NCBI RefSeq assembly: GCF_004342445.1
Contig: NZ_SLWW01000006.1
Coordinates: 124,001-188,000 of the forward strand
DNA: 64,000 nucleotides
Reading direction: 5' to 3'
Origin: Rhodovulum euryhalinum
GTDB lineage: Bacteria; Pseudomonadota; Alphaproteobacteria; Rhodobacterales; Rhodobacteraceae
Positions 43,451-52,639 of the stretch are shown piece by piece. The notes beneath the pieces are model-generated. The model did not search any database, had not been told where the DNA came from, and worked only from the letters and a program-made list of their open reading frames with translations. Position 1 is the first letter of the stretch. Each line of letters opens with the position of its first letter. The position numbers and the translations under genes are program-made.

Positions 43451-45253
43451 ATGAAAAAGCTGTTCGCTTTCACTTCGACGGTAGCGCTGTGCGCGGGCAC
43501 GGCGGCGCTTGCCAATGACGAACTGATCGGGCTGATGAACGACCCCACCCAGTGGGTCATCCAGACCGGGAACTACGCCAACCACCGCTATTCGGGTCTC
43601 GACAAGATCAACCGCGAGAACGTGGGCGATCTGCAGGTGGCCTGGACCTTCTCGACCGGGGTCCTGCGCGGCCACGAGGGCAGCCCGCTGGTGATCGGCG
43701 ACACGATGTACGTGCATACGCCCTTCCCGAACATCGTCTACGCGCTCGATCTGAACAATGACGGCCGGATCAAGTGGAAATACGAGCCCAAGCAGGACGC
43801 CAGCGTCATTCCGGTGATGTGCTGTGACACCGTCAACCGCGGTGTGGCCTATGCCAACAACACGATCTTCCTGCACCAGGCCGACACCACCGTCGTGGCG
43901 TTGAACGCCGAGACGGGCGAGGTCAAGTGGACCGCCGTGAACGGCGACCCGTCGATCGGCGAGACCAACACCGCGACCGTCCTGCCCGTGGGCGACAAGG
44001 TGATCGTCGGCATCTCGGGCGGCGAGTTCGGCGTGCGCGGCCACGTCACGGCCTACAACATGGAGACCGGCGAGCGCGTCTGGCGCGGCTACTCGATGGG
44101 CCCGGACAGCGACACGCTGATCGACCCCGAGAACACCACGCATCTGGGCAAGCCGGTGGGGCCCGACTCGGGCACCAACACCTGGGAAGGCGACCAGTGG
44201 AAGATCGGCGGCGGCACCACCTGGGGCTGGTATTCCTACGATCCTGAACTGAACCTGGTCTATTACGGCTCGGGCAACCCCTCGACCTGGAACCCCAGCC
44301 AGCGTCCGGGTGACAACCGCTGGTCGATGACCATCTTCGCCCGCGACGCCGATACCGGTATGGCCAAGTGGCTGTACCAGATGACGCCCCACGACGAGTG
44401 GGACTTCGACGGCGTCAACGAGATGGTGCTGACCGAGCAGGAAGTCGATGGCCAGATGCGCAAGCTTCTGACCCATTTCGACCGCAACGGCCTGGGCTAC
44501 ACGCTCGACCGCGAGACCGGCGAGCTGCTGGTGGCCGAGAAGTATGACCCGGCGGTGAACTGGACCACCGGTGTCGACATGGACCCGAATTCGCCGACCT
44601 ACGGCCGCCCGGCCGTGGTCCCCGAATACTCCACCGCGCAGAACGGCGAGGACGTGAACTCGACCGGCATCTGCCCGGCGGCGCTGGGGTCCAAGGACCA
44701 GCAGCCCTCGGCCTTCTCGCCCCGGACGAACCTGTTCTACGTGCCGACCAACCATGTCTGCATGGACTACGAACCGTTCCGGGTCAGCTACACCGCCGGT
44801 CAGCCCTATGTGGGCGCGACGCTGTCGATGTATCCCGCCCCCGACAGCCATGGCGGCATGGGCAACTTCATCGCCTGGGACGGCGTGAAGGGCGAGATCA
44901 AGTGGTCGATCCCCGAGCAGTTCTCGGTGTGGTCGGGCGCCCTGGCCACCGCGGGCGACGTGGTGTTCTACGGCACGCTTGAAGGCTATCTCAAGGCGAT
45001 CGACGCGGAGACGGGCGAAGAGCTGTACCGCTTCAAGACGCCGTCGGGCATCATCGGGAACGTGATGTCCTACGAGCATGATGGCCAGCAGTACATCGGC
45101 ATCCTGTCGGGTGTCGGCGGCTGGGCGGGCATCGGCCTTGCGGCCGGCCTGACCAACCCGAACGATGGTCTGGGCGCCGTGGGCGGCTATGCCGCGCTCA
45201 GCGACTACACCGCGCTCGGTGGCCAGCTGACGGTGTTCAAGCTGCCCGACTGA
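43451..45253 (+). CDS. xoxF: Lanthanide-dependent methanol dehydrogenase XoxF
   Basis: The protein has 600 residues with a signal peptide ending AALA-NDEL, an eight-bladed PQQ propeller. Vicinal Cys124-Cys125 (VMCCDT) stack on PQQ. The catalytic Asp318 is followed by Asp320 (DEWDFDG); the second Asp, Ala in calcium MxaF enzymes, marks lanthanide binding. Family blocks such as [12 protein letters not shown] and [11 protein letters not shown] are present. It oxidises methanol to formaldehyde or formate in the periplasm and passes electrons to the cytochrome encoded next. GGGAGAAG precedes ATG 43451, and a perfect hairpin follows the stop. Confidence 0.97.
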   Translation: MKKLFAFTSTVALCAGTAALANDELIGLMNDPTQWVIQTGNYANHRYSGLDKINRENVGDLQVAWTFSTGVLRGHEGSPLVIGDTMYVHTPFPNIVYALDLNNDGRIKWKYEPKQDASVIPVMCCDTVNRGVAYANNTIFLHQADTTVVALNAETGEVKWTAVNGDPSIGETNTATVLPVGDKVIVGISGGEFGVRGHVTAYNMETGERVWRGYSMGPDSDTLIDPENTTHLGKPVGPDSGTNTWEGDQWKIGGGTTWGWYSYDPELNLVYYGSGNPSTWNPSQRPGDNRWSMTIFARDADTGMAKWLYQMTPHDEWDFDGVNEMVLTEQEVDGQMRKLLTHFDRNGLGYTLDRETGELLVAEKYDPAVNWTTGVDMDPNSPTYGRPAVVPEYSTAQNGEDVNSTGICPAALGSKDQQPSAFSPRTNLFYVPTNHVCMDYEPFRVSYTAGQPYVGATLSMYPAPDSHGGMGNFIAWDGVKGEIKWSIPEQFSVWSGALATAGDVVFYGTLEGYLKAIDAETGEELYRFKTPSGIIGNVMSYEHDGQQYIGILSGVGGWAGIGLAAGLTNPNDGLGAVGGYAALSDYTALGGQLTVFKLPD

Positions 45254-45274
45254 CCGGCAGCGTCGCGCTGAAAC

Positions 45275-45307
45275 GGATGGGCACGGGGGGATCCCCCGTG
45301 CCCATCC
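45275..45307 (+). promoter_or_regulatory. Perfect 15-bp hairpin between xoxF and xoxG
   Basis: GGATGGGCACGGGGG (45275-45289) and CCCCCGTGCCCATCC (45293-45307) are exact complements with a three-base loop. No T-run follows, and the xoxG ribosome site begins ten bases later. It probably stabilises the xoxF mRNA end or partly terminates, giving more XoxF than XoxG. Confidence 0.65.
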
Positions 45308-45328
45308 AGAGCGATCCAGGGAGGAAAA

Positions 45329-45859
45329 ATGAAACGATTTGCACAGGCGCTGGTGTTCGGCGCCATGGCAGGGCTGGCCAGCGCCGGCAGTGCCACCGAG
45401 AACCGGGATCTGCCCGGCAACGGCCCCGCCGCCTACAAGGAGAACGGGCGCTACTACACCGAGGACGGCGTGCCGGCCTATTTCATCGCCGAGGATGGCA
45501 CGGTCGACTGGGCCACGTTTTCAGGTTTCCGGCGCTACCACGCGGAATGTCACGTCTGCCACGGTCCCGACGGCATGGGGTCGACCTACGCCCCGCCGCT
45601 GAAGGACGCGGTCGAGCGGATGGATTACTACGATTTCGTCTATACTGTGTCGAATGGCATCCAGAATGTCAGCGCCTCGCACCAGACGGTGATGCCGACC
45701 TTCGGGCAGAACAAGAACGTGATGTGCTACATCGACGACATCTACGTCTATCTCAAGGCGCGCGGTGATGGTGTGCTTGAGCGCGGCCGCCCGGCGAAGA
45801 AAGAGGCGAAGCCGGATGCAATCACGGCGTTCGAAAACGAGTGCATGGCGGGTGGCTAG
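45329..45859 (+). CDS. xoxG: c-type cytochrome XoxG
   Basis: The protein has 176 residues with a signal peptide ending near SAGSA. One heme site, Cys74-His-Val-Cys77-His78 (CHVCH), is followed by the likely axial Met122 in HQTVMPTFG. The layout matches the cytochrome cL/c550-type electron acceptor of XoxF. Extra Cys occur in VMCYIDD and the C-terminal ENECMAGG. GGGAGGAAAA precedes ATG 45329. The stop overlaps the start of xoxJ. Confidence 0.93.
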   Translation: MKRFAQALVFGAMAGLASAGSATENRDLPGNGPAAYKENGRYYTEDGVPAYFIAEDGTVDWATFSGFRRYHAECHVCHGPDGMGSTYAPPLKDAVERMDYYDFVYTVSNGIQNVSASHQTVMPTFGQNKNVMCYIDDIYVYLKARGDGVLERGRPAKKEAKPDAITAFENECMAGG

Positions 45860-46688
45860 GCGTCTGTTTGCCGGTGCAATCGCCGCGGCCCTGCTGTCCT
45901 CCCAGGCAGGGACCGGCGTGGCGCAAACCTCGGACCTGGTCTCGGATACCGCGTTCCGGGTGTGTGCGGATCCGGCGAATTTTCCGATGTCGGACGACCA
46001 GGGCCGGGGCTACGAGAACCGGCTTGCGGAGTTGTTCGCCTCCAAGCTGGGTCTGCCCGTCGAATACAGCTGGTATCCGATGGCCACCGGCTTCATCCGG
46101 AACACGCTGCGCGCCAACAAGTGCGACGTGGTCATCGGCTTTGCCCAAGGCCATGAACTGGTGCTGAACACCAATCACTATTTCACCTCGGCCTATGCCC
46201 TGATCGTGCCGGCGGACGGGCCGCTGGCCGGTGTCGAGACGCTGTCGGATCCGGCCTTGCAAGGCACGTCGCTGGGCATTGTTGCGGGCAGCCCGCCGGC
46301 GACCCACATGGCCCGGCACGGCCTGATTGGCAAGGCACGCGCCTATCATCTGGTGGTCGACCGCCGCTATGAATCCCCCGCCCCCGACATGCTGGCGGCG
46401 CTGAAGGCCGGAGAGATCGACGGCGCCATCCTGTGGGGGCCGATCGGCGGGCCGCTCGTGAAACAGGACTATCCCGAGTTCAAGGTGATCCCGCTGATCC
46501 ACGAGGAACTGCCGCCGCGGCTGTTTTTCCGCATCACCATGGGCGTGAGGCTGGGCGAGAAGGTCTGGCAGCGCAAGCTGAACTCGCTGATCCGCCGCCA
46601 CCAGGACGAGATCGACACGATCCTGCGCGACGCAGGCGTGCCATTGCTGGAAGATTTCGGCGAGGCGGTGCTGGACCGCGCGCAATGA
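45852..46688 (+). CDS. xoxJ: XoxJ periplasmic binding-protein-like
   Basis: The protein has 278 residues. I start at GTG 45852 (MARRLFAGAIAAALLSSQAG, a signal peptide), which overlaps the xoxG stop by eight bases; longer starts lie inside xoxG in another frame. The mature protein has a solute-binding-protein fold: FRVCADPANFPMSDDQGRGYENRLAE, CDVVIGFAQ, GEIDGAILWGPIGG. XoxJ is thought to help activate XoxF or hold its cytochrome partner. Translational coupling with xoxG fits that. Confidence 0.9.
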   Translation: MARRLFAGAIAAALLSSQAGTGVAQTSDLVSDTAFRVCADPANFPMSDDQGRGYENRLAELFASKLGLPVEYSWYPMATGFIRNTLRANKCDVVIGFAQGHELVLNTNHYFTSAYALIVPADGPLAGVETLSDPALQGTSLGIVAGSPPATHMARHGLIGKARAYHLVVDRRYESPAPDMLAALKAGEIDGAILWGPIGGPLVKQDYPEFKVIPLIHEELPPRLFFRITMGVRLGEKVWQRKLNSLIRRHQDEIDTILRDAGVPLLEDFGEAVLDRAQ

Positions 46689-47236
46689 TCCGCGTGGCGG
46701 TCCTTGCGCTTGCGCTGGGGCTGCCTGCGGCGGCGCTGGCGCAGGTGGCCGAGCCGGACGATTTCCGGATGGATGACTACCGCGCCCCGGTGCCACCGAC
46801 GCTTGCCGGGGCGACGGTCGTGGGGCCCGAGGCGGCGCACGTGCTCTGGCAGTCCGGACAGGTGGCCTTTGTCGATGTCCTGCCGCGAGCGCCCAAACCG
46901 CCGAACCTGCCCGTGGGCACGATCTGGCGCGACAAGCCGCGCTTTTCGATCCCCGGCGCGATCTGGCTGCCGAATGTGGGTTACGGTGCCATTGCCGAGG
47001 TGACCCACGCGTATTTCCGCGCGGGGCTGGACAAGGCGACCCGGGGCGACCTGGCGCATCCGGTGCTGTTCTTCTGCCTCGAAGACTGCTGGATGAGCTG
47101 GAACGCCGCGAAGCGCGCGCTCGATTACGGCTATACCACGGTCTACTGGTTCCCCGAGGGGACCGATGGCTGGGCTTTTCTCGACTATCCGCTGACGCAG
47201 GTCGAGGCCGAGCCGGGCGAGCCGGTCGCTCAGTAA
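46685..47236 (+). CDS. PQQ-catabolism-associated CXXCW-motif rhodanese-like protein
   Basis: The protein has 183 residues with a signal peptide (VAVLALALGLPAAALA). A rhodanese-like domain holds the family signature FCLEDCWMSWNAAKRAL, Cys131 and Cys135 followed by Trp136. Such proteins accompany PQQ alcohol dehydrogenases and SoxYZ-like carriers; a sulfur or thiol transfer role is inferred. It starts inside the xoxJ stop and its end overlaps the convergent SoxYZ-like gene by seven bases. Confidence 0.9.
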   Translation: MIRVAVLALALGLPAAALAQVAEPDDFRMDDYRAPVPPTLAGATVVGPEAAHVLWQSGQVAFVDVLPRAPKPPNLPVGTIWRDKPRFSIPGAIWLPNVGYGAIAEVTHAYFRAGLDKATRGDLAHPVLFFCLEDCWMSWNAAKRALDYGYTTVYWFPEGTDGWAFLDYPLTQVEAEPGEPVAQ

Positions 47237-48045
47237 CCGGGGAAACTGCGCTTGGCGTGGGTCACGGTGCCGTCGGTATCGGTCATCGTCGCGTCCACCG
47301 AACGGGTGCCGGCAGGCGCCGCGAGGCTGATCCTGGGGTTCTCGCTGAGCGAGATGCTGCCCGTCACGGTGGCATAGGGCTGGCCGTCCAGCGCCACGTC
47401 CAGCGTCTGGACATAGCGCATCGGGATGAACAGCAGCGTCACCTGATCCTTCTGAAGCCCCGAGAGGCTGGGATGCCGGATATCGACATCAACGCGGGCC
47501 TGGCGATGCGCGAGCGCACCCAGACGCGCGGCCGCGCCGCCCGCCGGACCAATTCCGGCCATCTCGATGGTCATCTGCCCAAGCGCGGCCAGCGCCGCCT
47601 CGGGGTCGGTGATCGGCGGCGATGCGCAGGCACCCTGGCCGCTGGTCTTGACGAAGGCCTCGGCCACGAAAAGCTGTCCGTCGGTCGTTTCGGCCACGAC
47701 ATGCATCGGCGTCGGGCCATTGAACCTGAGCGTCAGCTCGAAGAAGAATTCGGGCAGGGGCTGTGCCAGGTCGATCACGGCCGAGACCGGCATCGGATTC
47801 TCGTCGAGGATCACGGTGACCCGGGCCACCAGTCGGCCGCCGGGCCCAGCGACCCGCACCCCGACCGGCGTCCGGGAATCGTTGTCGGTGCGGTAGGGGC
47901 TGGTGATGGAGATATCGGCCCCTGCGGAGAGCAGCGCCCGGTCGTCGAAGATCATCGGTTTCAGATCGTCCCAGGCCGTGCGGGCCAGGGCCTGCCCCCC
48001 GACGAGTGCAAGGCCAAGTGTCAGGCAAAGGGTGCGGCGGTGCAT
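47230..48045 (-). CDS. Quinoprotein-associated SoxYZ-like carrier protein (copy 2)
   Basis: The protein has 271 residues, paralogous to copy 1: signal peptide (LGLALVGGQALA), SoxY-like domain ending in FVKTSGQGACASP (Cys140), then a SoxZ-like domain (IRHPSLSGLQKDQV, GSISLSENP). Shared blocks (DENP, the Cys arm, SENP) show common descent, but overall identity is modest by eye. It is the third gene downstream in a minus-strand run after the MxaD-like protein and beta-propeller. The two copies may serve different partners. Confidence 0.9.
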   Translation of the reverse strand: MHRRTLCLTLGLALVGGQALARTAWDDLKPMIFDDRALLSAGADISITSPYRTDNDSRTPVGVRVAGPGGRLVARVTVILDENPMPVSAVIDLAQPLPEFFFELTLRFNGPTPMHVVAETTDGQLFVAEAFVKTSGQGACASPPITDPEAALAALGQMTIEMAGIGPAGGAAARLGALAHRQARVDVDIRHPSLSGLQKDQVTLLFIPMRYVQTLDVALDGQPYATVTGSISLSENPRISLAAPAGTRSVDATMTDTDGTVTHAKRSFPGY

Positions 48046-48048
48046 GGC

Positions 48049-48993
48049 TCAGTTTCCTTCAGGTGCGATGAACCGGCCGAAAGCGCGCGGCCCGTCGCCG
48101 GTGGCGATCTCGGCGGTCACGGACATCCGCTCGGCGTCGATCAGGCTGACGGTGTTGGAAAACCAGTTTGCCACGACAATCGTTGCCCCGTCGCCGGTCG
48201 CGTCGATCCCCTCGGGATATTCGCCAACCGCGATCTCGGCCACGGGGCCGAGGGTGGCCAGGTCGATCACGCTGACGGTGTCGGCATACTGGTTGCTGAC
48301 GAAGGCCCGGCCGCAGGCAAAGGCGACCCCATAGGGCCGTTCGCCCACCGGCACCGTCGCCAGGATTTCGCCCGTGGCGGGGTCCAGCACACTGACGTCG
48401 TTCGAGCCCACGTTGCCCACGAAAAGCCGCCCGTCCGGCGCAAAGCCGAGCCCGAAGGGGCGCGTGCCGACGGGGATGGCGCGTACGCGGTGCAGGGTGT
48501 CGAGGTCGAAGACCGAAACCCGGTCGGCATCCCGGTCGGCCGACACCAGCCAGCGGCCGTCCGGCGACACGGCCAAGCCCGCAGGCGCGCTGCCGGTGGC
48601 CAGCATGCCGGTGACCGCCATGGCGGCGGCGTCGATGACCCAGAGCCGTGCATTGTACCAGTCCGACACGAAGAGGTGCCCGCGCGCGGGATCGTGGGCG
48701 ATCCCGATCGGACCGCCGTCGAGGATCAACTGCCCGGTCTCGGCCCCCGCGGGGTCAAAGCGGCGCACGGTCTTGCTGTCGGGGGATACGGTGAAAAAGC
48801 CGTCCTTCCCCGCGGCCACGCCCGCGGGCTTGCCGGGCACGGAAATCCGCGCGCGTTCGACCCGCGCCGTCAGGTCGAGGATCGAGACCTCCTCGCTGTT
48901 CTGGTTGGTCACATAGGCAATGTCCCCCGCCGCAGGGGTGGCGGCGAGGGACCAGAATAGCCCAAAGGCGGCTATCGCCTCAGGGTGTGCCAA
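48049..48993 (-). CDS. PQQ-associated YVTN beta-propeller protein
   Basis: The protein has 314 residues: signal-like N-terminus (FGLFWSLAATPAAG), then a seven-bladed propeller of YVTN repeats (IAYVTNQNSEEVSILDL, FVSDWYNARLWVID, FVGNVGSNDVSVLD, FVSNQYADTVSVIDL, VVANWFSNTVSLID). The propeller family is a known companion of PQQ-linked alcohol catabolism. The only fitting start is TTG 48993, overlapping the preceding SRPBCC stop by 14 bases; the ribosome site is poor, so the start is uncertain. Four bases separate it from the SoxYZ-like gene. Confidence 0.88.
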   Translation of the reverse strand: MAHPEAIAAFGLFWSLAATPAAGDIAYVTNQNSEEVSILDLTARVERARISVPGKPAGVAAGKDGFFTVSPDSKTVRRFDPAGAETGQLILDGGPIGIAHDPARGHLFVSDWYNARLWVIDAAAMAVTGMLATGSAPAGLAVSPDGRWLVSADRDADRVSVFDLDTLHRVRAIPVGTRPFGLGFAPDGRLFVGNVGSNDVSVLDPATGEILATVPVGERPYGVAFACGRAFVSNQYADTVSVIDLATLGPVAEIAVGEYPEGIDATGDGATIVVANWFSNTVSLIDAERMSVTAEIATGDGPRAFGRFIAPEGN

Positions 48994-49522
48994 AACGCTT
49001 TGCCAGCGCGTCGAGACCCGCCTGGTAGACCGCGGTCACGGCCTTGATCGCGGCCTCGTCGTTCAGGTCCGGGGGCGGGTCGTTATTCGGGTACCCCCGG
49101 TAGAACGCGCCGCGCCATTCCACTACCGAGCCGCCGTCCGGCCGGGGCTTGACCGTCAGATGCGAGGAATAGTTCGTCACCGGCAGCACATCGACCGCGA
49201 CGTCGGTGATCCGGTAGGAATAGGTCATCTTGTCGGCGTCGTACTTGTAGAGTTGTTCCGAGATCGTCGGACCGCCGTCTTGCCCGAGCGTCAGCACCCG
49301 CGTCGCGTCGATCGCGTTGCCGCCCTCGCCGGTCGTGGCATGGATGGCAGGGTGCCAGCCCATGTCCTGGAAATCGCCGATCGCCGCCCAGACCTCGGCG
49401 GGCGGGGCGGCAAGGTCGGCACTCAGCGTCACCTTCTGCCGCGTGGGCCCGTGGGCCAGCGCCATGGCGGGCAGGACCGCCGCGAGAACCGCCAGCACCG
49501 CGCGTCGTCCAAATCGTGTCAC
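48980..49522 (-). CDS. MxaD-like SRPBCC family exported protein
   Basis: The protein has 180 residues starting at GTG 49522 with a GGAGGAGACAG site. After a signal peptide (LAVLAAVLPAMALA) it has the START/SRPBCC fold (APPAEVWAAIGDFQDMGWHPAI, VVEWRGAFYRGYP). MxaD of classical methanol oxidation is of this family and speeds electron transfer from the dehydrogenase to its cytochrome; a like role with XoxF/XoxG is inferred. Confidence 0.87.
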   Translation of the reverse strand: MTRFGRRAVLAVLAAVLPAMALAHGPTRQKVTLSADLAAPPAEVWAAIGDFQDMGWHPAIHATTGEGGNAIDATRVLTLGQDGGPTISEQLYKYDADKMTYSYRITDVAVDVLPVTNYSSHLTVKPRPDGGSVVEWRGAFYRGYPNNDPPPDLNDEAAIKAVTAVYQAGLDALAKRFGTP

Positions 49523-49534
49523 CTGTCTCCTCCC

Positions 49535-50056
49535 TCACTCCCCGAATACGTTGTTCTTGAGGATATAGCGTATGCCCCGCAGCCAGGAATCGTCCGTGTT
49601 CGAGCGGATGTCGACCGACATTCCGCGCGCCATGGCGCCGGTCTCGACGTCCCGCAGGACAAGGTTCATCGACAGGATCAGGTTCGAGACCTTCTGAACC
49701 TCGCCCACCAGCACGTAGTCGGCGCCCAGTTTCTTGCCCATGCGGATCTCACAGCCGTAGCAGTCGGCCGGGTTCGCGATCCGGCCCAGTTCTTCGGCCA
49801 CCGGGGCGAGATCGAGCAGCACAAGGCCTTCTTCGCCAAAGCGGGCGCGGACCTCTTCCTCCAGAAGTCGGATCCGCGCCTGTTCGTCCTCCCGCGCGCC
49901 GAAATAGGCGCCCTCGGTCGAGGTGTCGAGAAAGGTGATCCCGTAGAAGGCGACGTCCGCCCCGGGCTTGAGCGCCACGGATTGCGCCGCGAGCGGGGCG
50001 GCAGCGAGCAATAGCATGGCGGCGAGCGGCAGCGTCGGGACATGAAATCTCATCAT
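49535..50056 (-). CDS. DUF3280-like exported protein
   Basis: The protein has 173 residues with a signal peptide (LPLAAMLLLAAAPLAAQ) and a TolB-N-like alpha/beta domain. Features: VAFYGITFLDTSTEG, a Cys pair in NPADCYGCEIRMGKKLGADYVLVGEVQKV, and a closing RSNTDDSWLRGIRYILKN. This matches DUF3280/DUF2380-type proteins seen in xox clusters. The function is unknown. The start is ATG 50056 or the adjacent ATG 50053. It is divergent from the ABC transporter genes across a 241-base gap. Confidence 0.8.
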   Translation of the reverse strand: MMRFHVPTLPLAAMLLLAAAPLAAQSVALKPGADVAFYGITFLDTSTEGAYFGAREDEQARIRLLEEEVRARFGEEGLVLLDLAPVAEELGRIANPADCYGCEIRMGKKLGADYVLVGEVQKVSNLILSMNLVLRDVETGAMARGMSVDIRSNTDDSWLRGIRYILKNNVFGE

Positions 50057-50297
50057 GCGAGCTTAGTCCGGCTGCCGCGCCTCGCAATGCGCCTTAAGTA
50101 TCGGTTTCCCGCCGCGGTCCCTGTCTGGCAAGGTTCGCGGGTGGCCGGGGTCCGACGGCCCGGGCCGGAATGGCTGGGGCGGCGGGCAAAACGGTTGCGT
50201 ATGGCGTTCCGGCGGCAGGGCTTGCCATCGGGTCCTGCCCGGGGGACAACGGACGGGGAGGTTTCGGGAAACGCGCAATCCCGAGGGGAGGAAAGCC

Positions 50298-51272
50298 ATG
50301 CTGAAAGGATTGACCGGCGCGCTTGCCGTGGTCCTTGCGCTGATCGCGGCCGGGGCCGGATGGGCCGAGGATCTGCCAAAGCTGCGCGCCGCGGTGCTGA
50401 AAATCGGCACGGTGAACTGGGAGCTTTCGACGATCACGCGCAACGGTCTTGACCGCAGGCATGGGTTCGAACTGGTGATGGAGCCCTATGCCGACAACGG
50501 CGCGACCCGGGTCGCGGTCGAGGGCGGCGAGGCCGACGTGATGGTGGCCGACTGGATCTGGGTGGCGCGCCAGCGCGCGGCCGGCAAGGATTTCGTTGCG
50601 ATTCCCTATTCGCGCGCCGTGGGCGGGCTGGTGGTGCCTGAGGACAGCGCGGCCGCGACGCTGACGGATCTGGCGGGTGGCAAGATCGGCATCGCGGGGG
50701 GGCCGCTGGACAAGAGCTGGCTGATCCTGAGGGCCTATGCGCAGGCCGAATACGGCATGGACCTGGAGGCCGAGACCGAGCAGGTCTACGGCGCGCCGCC
50801 GCTGATCTTCAAGGCGGGACTATCCGGCGAGACCGCGGGGGCCGTCAACTTCTGGCACTTCCTCGCCAAGATGAAGGCCGCGGGCATGCGCGAACTGGTC
50901 TCGGTAACCGACGCCTCGGCCGCGTTGGGACTCGATCCCGACACGCCGCTGCTGAGCTACGTGCTGAAGGAGGATTTCCTTGCCGCGAATCCCGGCATCG
51001 CCCAGGCGCTCTATGCCGCCTCACGCGAGGCCAAGGCGCTGCTGCTGGACAGTGACGACGCCTGGGACGCGATCCGCCCGATGATGAACGCGGCCACCGA
51101 TGCCGAGTTCGAGCGGCTGCGCGACGATTTCCGCGCGGGCATCCCGGCGGCGGGCAATGTCGACCCGGCGGCCGCGGACCGGTTTCTCGCGCTGATGGCC
51201 CGGCTTGGCGGCGAGGACCTGGTGGGCCAGGCCACGACGCTGCCCGAGGGCACCTTCGTCCAGGTGGAGTGA
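50298..51272 (+). CDS. NMT1/THI5-type ABC substrate-binding protein
   Basis: The protein has 324 residues with a signal peptide (LAVVLALIAAGAGWA). The fold matches nitrate/sulfonate/taurine and thiamine-precursor binding proteins: KIGTVNWELSTITRNGLDRR, EADVMVADWIWVARQRAAG, GGKIGIAGGPLDKSW. GAGGGGAGG precedes ATG 50298. It leads a five-gene unit with a permease and ATPase, then an exporter-type pair. The substrate is unknown; its place suggests something tied to methanol oxidation. Confidence 0.87.
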   Translation: MLKGLTGALAVVLALIAAGAGWAEDLPKLRAAVLKIGTVNWELSTITRNGLDRRHGFELVMEPYADNGATRVAVEGGEADVMVADWIWVARQRAAGKDFVAIPYSRAVGGLVVPEDSAAATLTDLAGGKIGIAGGPLDKSWLILRAYAQAEYGMDLEAETEQVYGAPPLIFKAGLSGETAGAVNFWHFLAKMKAAGMRELVSVTDASAALGLDPDTPLLSYVLKEDFLAANPGIAQALYAASREAKALLLDSDDAWDAIRPMMNAATDAEFERLRDDFRAGIPAAGNVDPAAADRFLALMARLGGEDLVGQATTLPEGTFVQVE

Positions 51273-51281
51273 GCGGCGCCG

Positions 51282-52031
51282 ATGACCAGCCGTCTCGGTG
51301 TCCCGGCGCTCTCGCTTCTTGGCCTGCTGGCCCTTTGGATCGTGGCCGCCACCCTGACCGCGGATCCGCAGGTGCTGCCGCAGCCGTTCTCGCTGGTGGC
51401 GCCGTTCCTGTCCGAACTGCGGTCGGGCGAATTGGCCTATCACCTTGGCCAGACGCTGGTCCGGGTGCTCTGGGCCTTTGGGCTGGCGATGACGCTGGGG
51501 ATGATCCTCGGTCTGCTGATGGGCCGGTTCGAGCGGCTGAACCGATGGCTTGACCCATGGCTGGTGGTGTTCCTGAACCTGCCCGCGCTGGTGCTGATCG
51601 TGCTGTGCTATCTGTGGATCGGGCTGAACGAGACGGCCGCGATCGTGGCGGTGACGCTGAACAAGGTGCCGAACGTGACGGTGACGATCCGCGAGGGCGC
51701 ACGGGCCTTCTCGCCGCAGCTCGACGCGATGGCGCGGGTCTATGGCATGTCCGCCGGGGCGCGGCTGCGCCACGTGCTGCTGCCGCAGCTTGCCCCCTTC
51801 GTCGCGGCGGCGGCGCGCGGCGGGGTGGCGGTGATCTGGAAGATCGTCCTGGTGGTCGAGTTTTTGGGCCGCTCGTCGGGCATCGGCTTCCAGATCCACC
51901 TCTATTTCCAGCTCTTTGACGTGGGCATGGTACTGATCTACGCGCTGTCCTTCATCGTGGTGATGCTGGCTGTCGAATGGTTGTTCCTCCAACCCTGGGA
52001 GCGGCGCGCGCGGCGCTGGCGGCTGGCATGA
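51282..52031 (+). CDS. ABC importer permease
   Basis: The protein has 249 residues and six predicted membrane segments. The EAA-type loop GMSAGARLRHVLLPQLAPF marks the ATPase contact of binding-protein-dependent importers of the SsuC/TauC type. It lies ten bases after the binding protein and overlaps the ATPase start (ATGA). The N-terminus is a hydrophobic helix (SLLGLLALWIVAATL). Confidence 0.9.
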   Translation: MTSRLGVPALSLLGLLALWIVAATLTADPQVLPQPFSLVAPFLSELRSGELAYHLGQTLVRVLWAFGLAMTLGMILGLLMGRFERLNRWLDPWLVVFLNLPALVLIVLCYLWIGLNETAAIVAVTLNKVPNVTVTIREGARAFSPQLDAMARVYGMSAGARLRHVLLPQLAPFVAAAARGGVAVIWKIVLVVEFLGRSSGIGFQIHLYFQLFDVGMVLIYALSFIVVMLAVEWLFLQPWERRARRWRLA

Positions 52032-52639
52032 TCCGGGTCGACATCCGCGCCAAGTTCTTTGGCGAGACGCCCGTCCTCGGCCCCGTCGCCTTCGACATCG
52101 CGCAGGGCGAGACGGTGGCGATCCTCGGCCCTTCGGGTATCGGCAAGACCACGCTTCTGCGGATCGTCGCGGGGCTCGACGACGACTTCGAGGGCCATGT
52201 CGAGCGGCCCGCGCGGCTGGCCATGGTGTTCCAGGAGCCGACGCTTCTGCCCTGGCGCAGCGCGTTGAAGAACCTGACGCTGGTGCACCCGGATCTCTCG
52301 CGCAAGGGGGCGCGCGAGATGCTGGCCCGCGTCGGCCTTGCCGACAAGGAACGCGCCTTTCCGGGTCAACTGTCGCTGGGCCAGCAGCGGCGGCTGGCGC
52401 TGGCGCGTGCCTTTGCCGGGCATCCCGACCTCTTGATCATGGACGAACCCTTCGTCTCGCTCGATCCCGCCACCGCCGAGACCATGCTGGCGCTGACCGA
52501 GCGGCTGATCGCCGAAGAGCGGCCCGCCACGCTGTTCGTCACCCATGCCCGCGCCGAGGCCGAGCGGCTGGCGACGCGGGTTCTGGACCTTGCCGGGGCG
52601 CCCGCTACCCTCCACCCCATGCCGGACCGCACCCGATGA
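52028..52639 (+). CDS. ABC importer ATP-binding protein
   Basis: The protein has 203 residues. Walker A GPSGIGKTT, Q-loop VFQEPTLLPWRS, the variant signature LSLGQQRRLALARA and Walker B LLIMDEPFVSLD, with His in VTHARAE. It is short for the family (~240-260), ending soon after the core. The start overlaps the permease stop and the stop overlaps the next ATPase, so this is one transcript. Confidence 0.92.
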   Translation: MIRVDIRAKFFGETPVLGPVAFDIAQGETVAILGPSGIGKTTLLRIVAGLDDDFEGHVERPARLAMVFQEPTLLPWRSALKNLTLVHPDLSRKGAREMLARVGLADKERAFPGQLSLGQQRRLALARAFAGHPDLLIMDEPFVSLDPATAETMLALTERLIAEERPATLFVTHARAEAERLATRVLDLAGAPATLHPMPDRTR

